Of a stretch of 20,922 bases of DNA, positions 19,716-20,922 are shown piece after piece; the first letter of the stretch is position 1; every line of letters begins with the position of its first letter. The DNA comes from JAWLCG01 sp041687295 (GTDB taxonomy: Bacteria > Planctomycetota > Phycisphaerae > SM23-33 > FEN-1343). The position numbers and the translations under genes are program-made. The stretch lies in NCBI GenBank assembly GCA_041687295.1, contig JAWLCG010000036.1, positions 1 through 20,922 of the forward strand, in the 5' to 3' direction. The notes under the pieces were generated by a model. It saw only the letters and a program-made list of their open reading frames with translations, was not told where the DNA came from and ran no database searches.

Positions 19716-20776
19716 TGACCGGACCGTGCCACAACGTGTGGAGACTACTGACCGCGATTCTGTGCATCGGCACCTGCGTGACCCTCGCCGTCGCGCAGGA
19801 TGTCGAGGTGACGTACGAGGAAGAAGGCATCGTGACCGGTGCCGAGGGATTCGCCGTTGAGAACGTTTGGCTGCCGCCGAACGGCGAGATGCCCAAGACC
19901 AAGGCACCAGCGGTCGAGTTGACTCGGGGCGACAAGCCGCTGCCGATGTCGTTCACCATCGATTACACGCTGGCGACCGACTACATCTTCCGCGGTGCGA
20001 ACCTCAGCGAGTATGACGGCGAGGGCACCGAGGACCTGAACCACCAGCTCGGCATCGGCGCCGAGTACGACACCCAGGAGTTCGGTGTCATCGGTGCGGT
20101 GGTGTGGATGAACTGGTACGCCGGCCTCGACCAGCGGTACGCCTACATCGGCAGCTCCAACGAAGTCCAGGAAGTGGACTATACAGTCTACTGGCGCCTG
20201 CCGTACACCCCGCTGGGCTTCACCACCGAGCTGGGCTACAGCTTCCTGTCGTTCCCGAACCTCGCCGGCGACAAGTGCACCCATGAGGCGTACGTCCGCC
20301 TGGCGTGGGATGACTCGGCCATGTGGCGGGCGATGGGCTGCGATGTCCAGAGCTCGTTCCTGAACCCCTACTTGTTCTACGCGATGGATTTCGACTACGC
20401 GTCGGGGGGCCAGTGGCTCGAGCTTGGCGTCAAGCCCGTCTGGGCCGTGGCTGACATCCCCTACGCCCAGGACGTGCCTGTCCTGCGGGCGATGTACCTG
20501 CAGCCCAAGGTCGCCCTCGGCGCCGACCACCGCTACTGGGGTCGGGCGGGCGCCAATGAGTTCGCCGCCGGCGCGGTCGATCCGACCGACCAGTCGACCC
20601 GGCTGGCCAATATCGTTTACGAGGTCGAGCTTGGCTACGACCTCGGCGCCGATCTGGGCCTGCCCGAGAGCTACGGCACCGTCCTGATCGCCAGCTTCAT
20701 CGGCTTCAACCAGACCTTCCGGGATTTCCTGGACGATACGCTCTACGGCGGCGTGCGCGTGGCCTGGGCCTGGTAA
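19715..20776 (+). CDS. Outer-membrane beta-barrel protein (TorF-like)
   Basis: This is a 353-residue exported protein. Residues 1-27 are a signal peptide (VWRLLTAILCIGTCVTLAVA, cleaved before QD). Residues 28-75 are an acidic, Pro-rich periplasmic segment. From about 77 on, alternating aromatic strands form a predicted barrel, opening with FTIDYTLATDYIFRGANLSEY (split at 80-100). The YIFRG element is typical of the TorF-type putative outer-membrane family. The protein ends in RVAWAW, with a terminal aromatic residue as required for BAM-dependent insertion. Two cysteines (KCTHE, GCDVQ) lie in the middle. The cargo is unknown. AAAGGAGA 7 nt before the ATG is a strong ribosome site but is masked by the leader. 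A promoter and terminator bracket the gene, so it is monocistronic. Confidence 0.85.
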   Translation: MTGPCHNVWRLLTAILCIGTCVTLAVAQDVEVTYEEEGIVTGAEGFAVENVWLPPNGEMPKTKAPAVELTRGDKPLPMSFTIDYTLATDYIFRGANLSEYDGEGTEDLNHQLGIGAEYDTQEFGVIGAVVWMNWYAGLDQRYAYIGSSNEVQEVDYTVYWRLPYTPLGFTTELGYSFLSFPNLAGDKCTHEAYVRLAWDDSAMWRAMGCDVQSSFLNPYLFYAMDFDYASGGQWLELGVKPVWAVADIPYAQDVPVLRAMYLQPKVALGADHRYWGRAGANEFAAGAVDPTDQSTRLANIVYEVELGYDLGADLGLPESYGTVLIASFIGFNQTFRDFLDDTLYGGVRVAWAW

Positions 20777-20825
20777 CCCAGCCGCGGACCCGCTAGCTCG
20801 ACATCCGAGAAGACCGCCACCCGTG

Positions 20826-20864
20826 GCCGCCCCGCGAGACCCTCTCGCGGGGCGGCTCTTTTTT
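20826..20864 (+). terminator. Rho-independent terminator of the outer-membrane protein gene
   Basis: Perfect 14-bp arms GCCGCCCCGCGAGA and TCTCGCGGGGCGGC (20826-20856) with a 3-nt loop, followed by TCTTTTTT. It lies 50 nt after the stop codon. Confidence 0.95.
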
Positions 20865-20922
20865 GGGTTCTTCAGCGGTCTGCGGGGGCGCAGCCGGCGT
20901 TCGCCCCCCCACCGCAGCCGAC

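Overview
The window is about 21 kb of GC-rich bacterial chromosome. It carries fifteen supported protein genes and no rRNA or tRNA that I could see. The best guess for the host is a planctomycete, Phycisphaerae-like. This rests on a secreted protein with a PEP-CTERM tail (VPEP, hydrophobic stretch, RRRR), an LpxL-type acyltransferase and an outer-membrane barrel (so a diderm cell), and an archaeal-looking phosphohexomutase. Intergenic regions full of GC-rich palindromes also fit. The taxonomy is inference. Only the PEP-CTERM tail and the diderm markers are direct sequence evidence.

Layout. 1-2.3 kb: a five-helix membrane protein (minus) divergent from a GlmM/phosphomannomutase-type mutase (plus). 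2.4-8.9 kb, all minus: lysine 2,3-aminomutase (kamA/ablA), a fused substrate-binding/permease protein of the polar amino acid ABC family, its ATPase, a repeat island, the beta-lysine acetyltransferase ablB, and an MBL-fold hydrolase. KamA and AblB together make the osmolyte N-epsilon-acetyl-beta-lysine, so this reads as a compatible-solute locus with an amino acid transporter set between the two enzymes. 9.4-14.6 kb, all plus: a YhaM-like OB-HD protein, prolyl-tRNA synthetase with a Cys-rich tail, an LpxL-like acyltransferase and a PTS EIIA protein. 14.6-16.4 kb, minus: an XRE antitoxin preceded by a fragment of a HigB-like toxin, then the PEP-CTERM protein with a clear terminator. 16.4-19.2 kb, minus: a fold-type IV aminotransferase lacking its catalytic lysine, a DUF2795 protein, a UdgX-type uracil-DNA glycosylase and a DUF892 ferritin-like protein. 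19.2-20.9 kb, plus: a strong promoter, a leader of about 210 nt whose 5' part is complementary to the Shine-Dalgarno region, an outer-membrane protein and a strong terminator.

The intergenic DNA is unusual. At least five families of short GC-rich palindromes recur in it, two of them built from modules that are nested or inverted differently from copy to copy. Two arrays of an 8-bp repeat bracket the MBL-ablB pair. I see no transposase in the window. The palindromes resemble REP/RAYT-type elements, which is inference.

The observations I would follow first are the SD-sequestering leader at 19580-19714, the Lys-to-Gln change in the aminotransferase, the UdgX gene, the toxin relic fused to an antitoxin, the modular palindromes (one of which supplies the start codon of the ABC transporter gene), and the split acetyl-beta-lysine locus.
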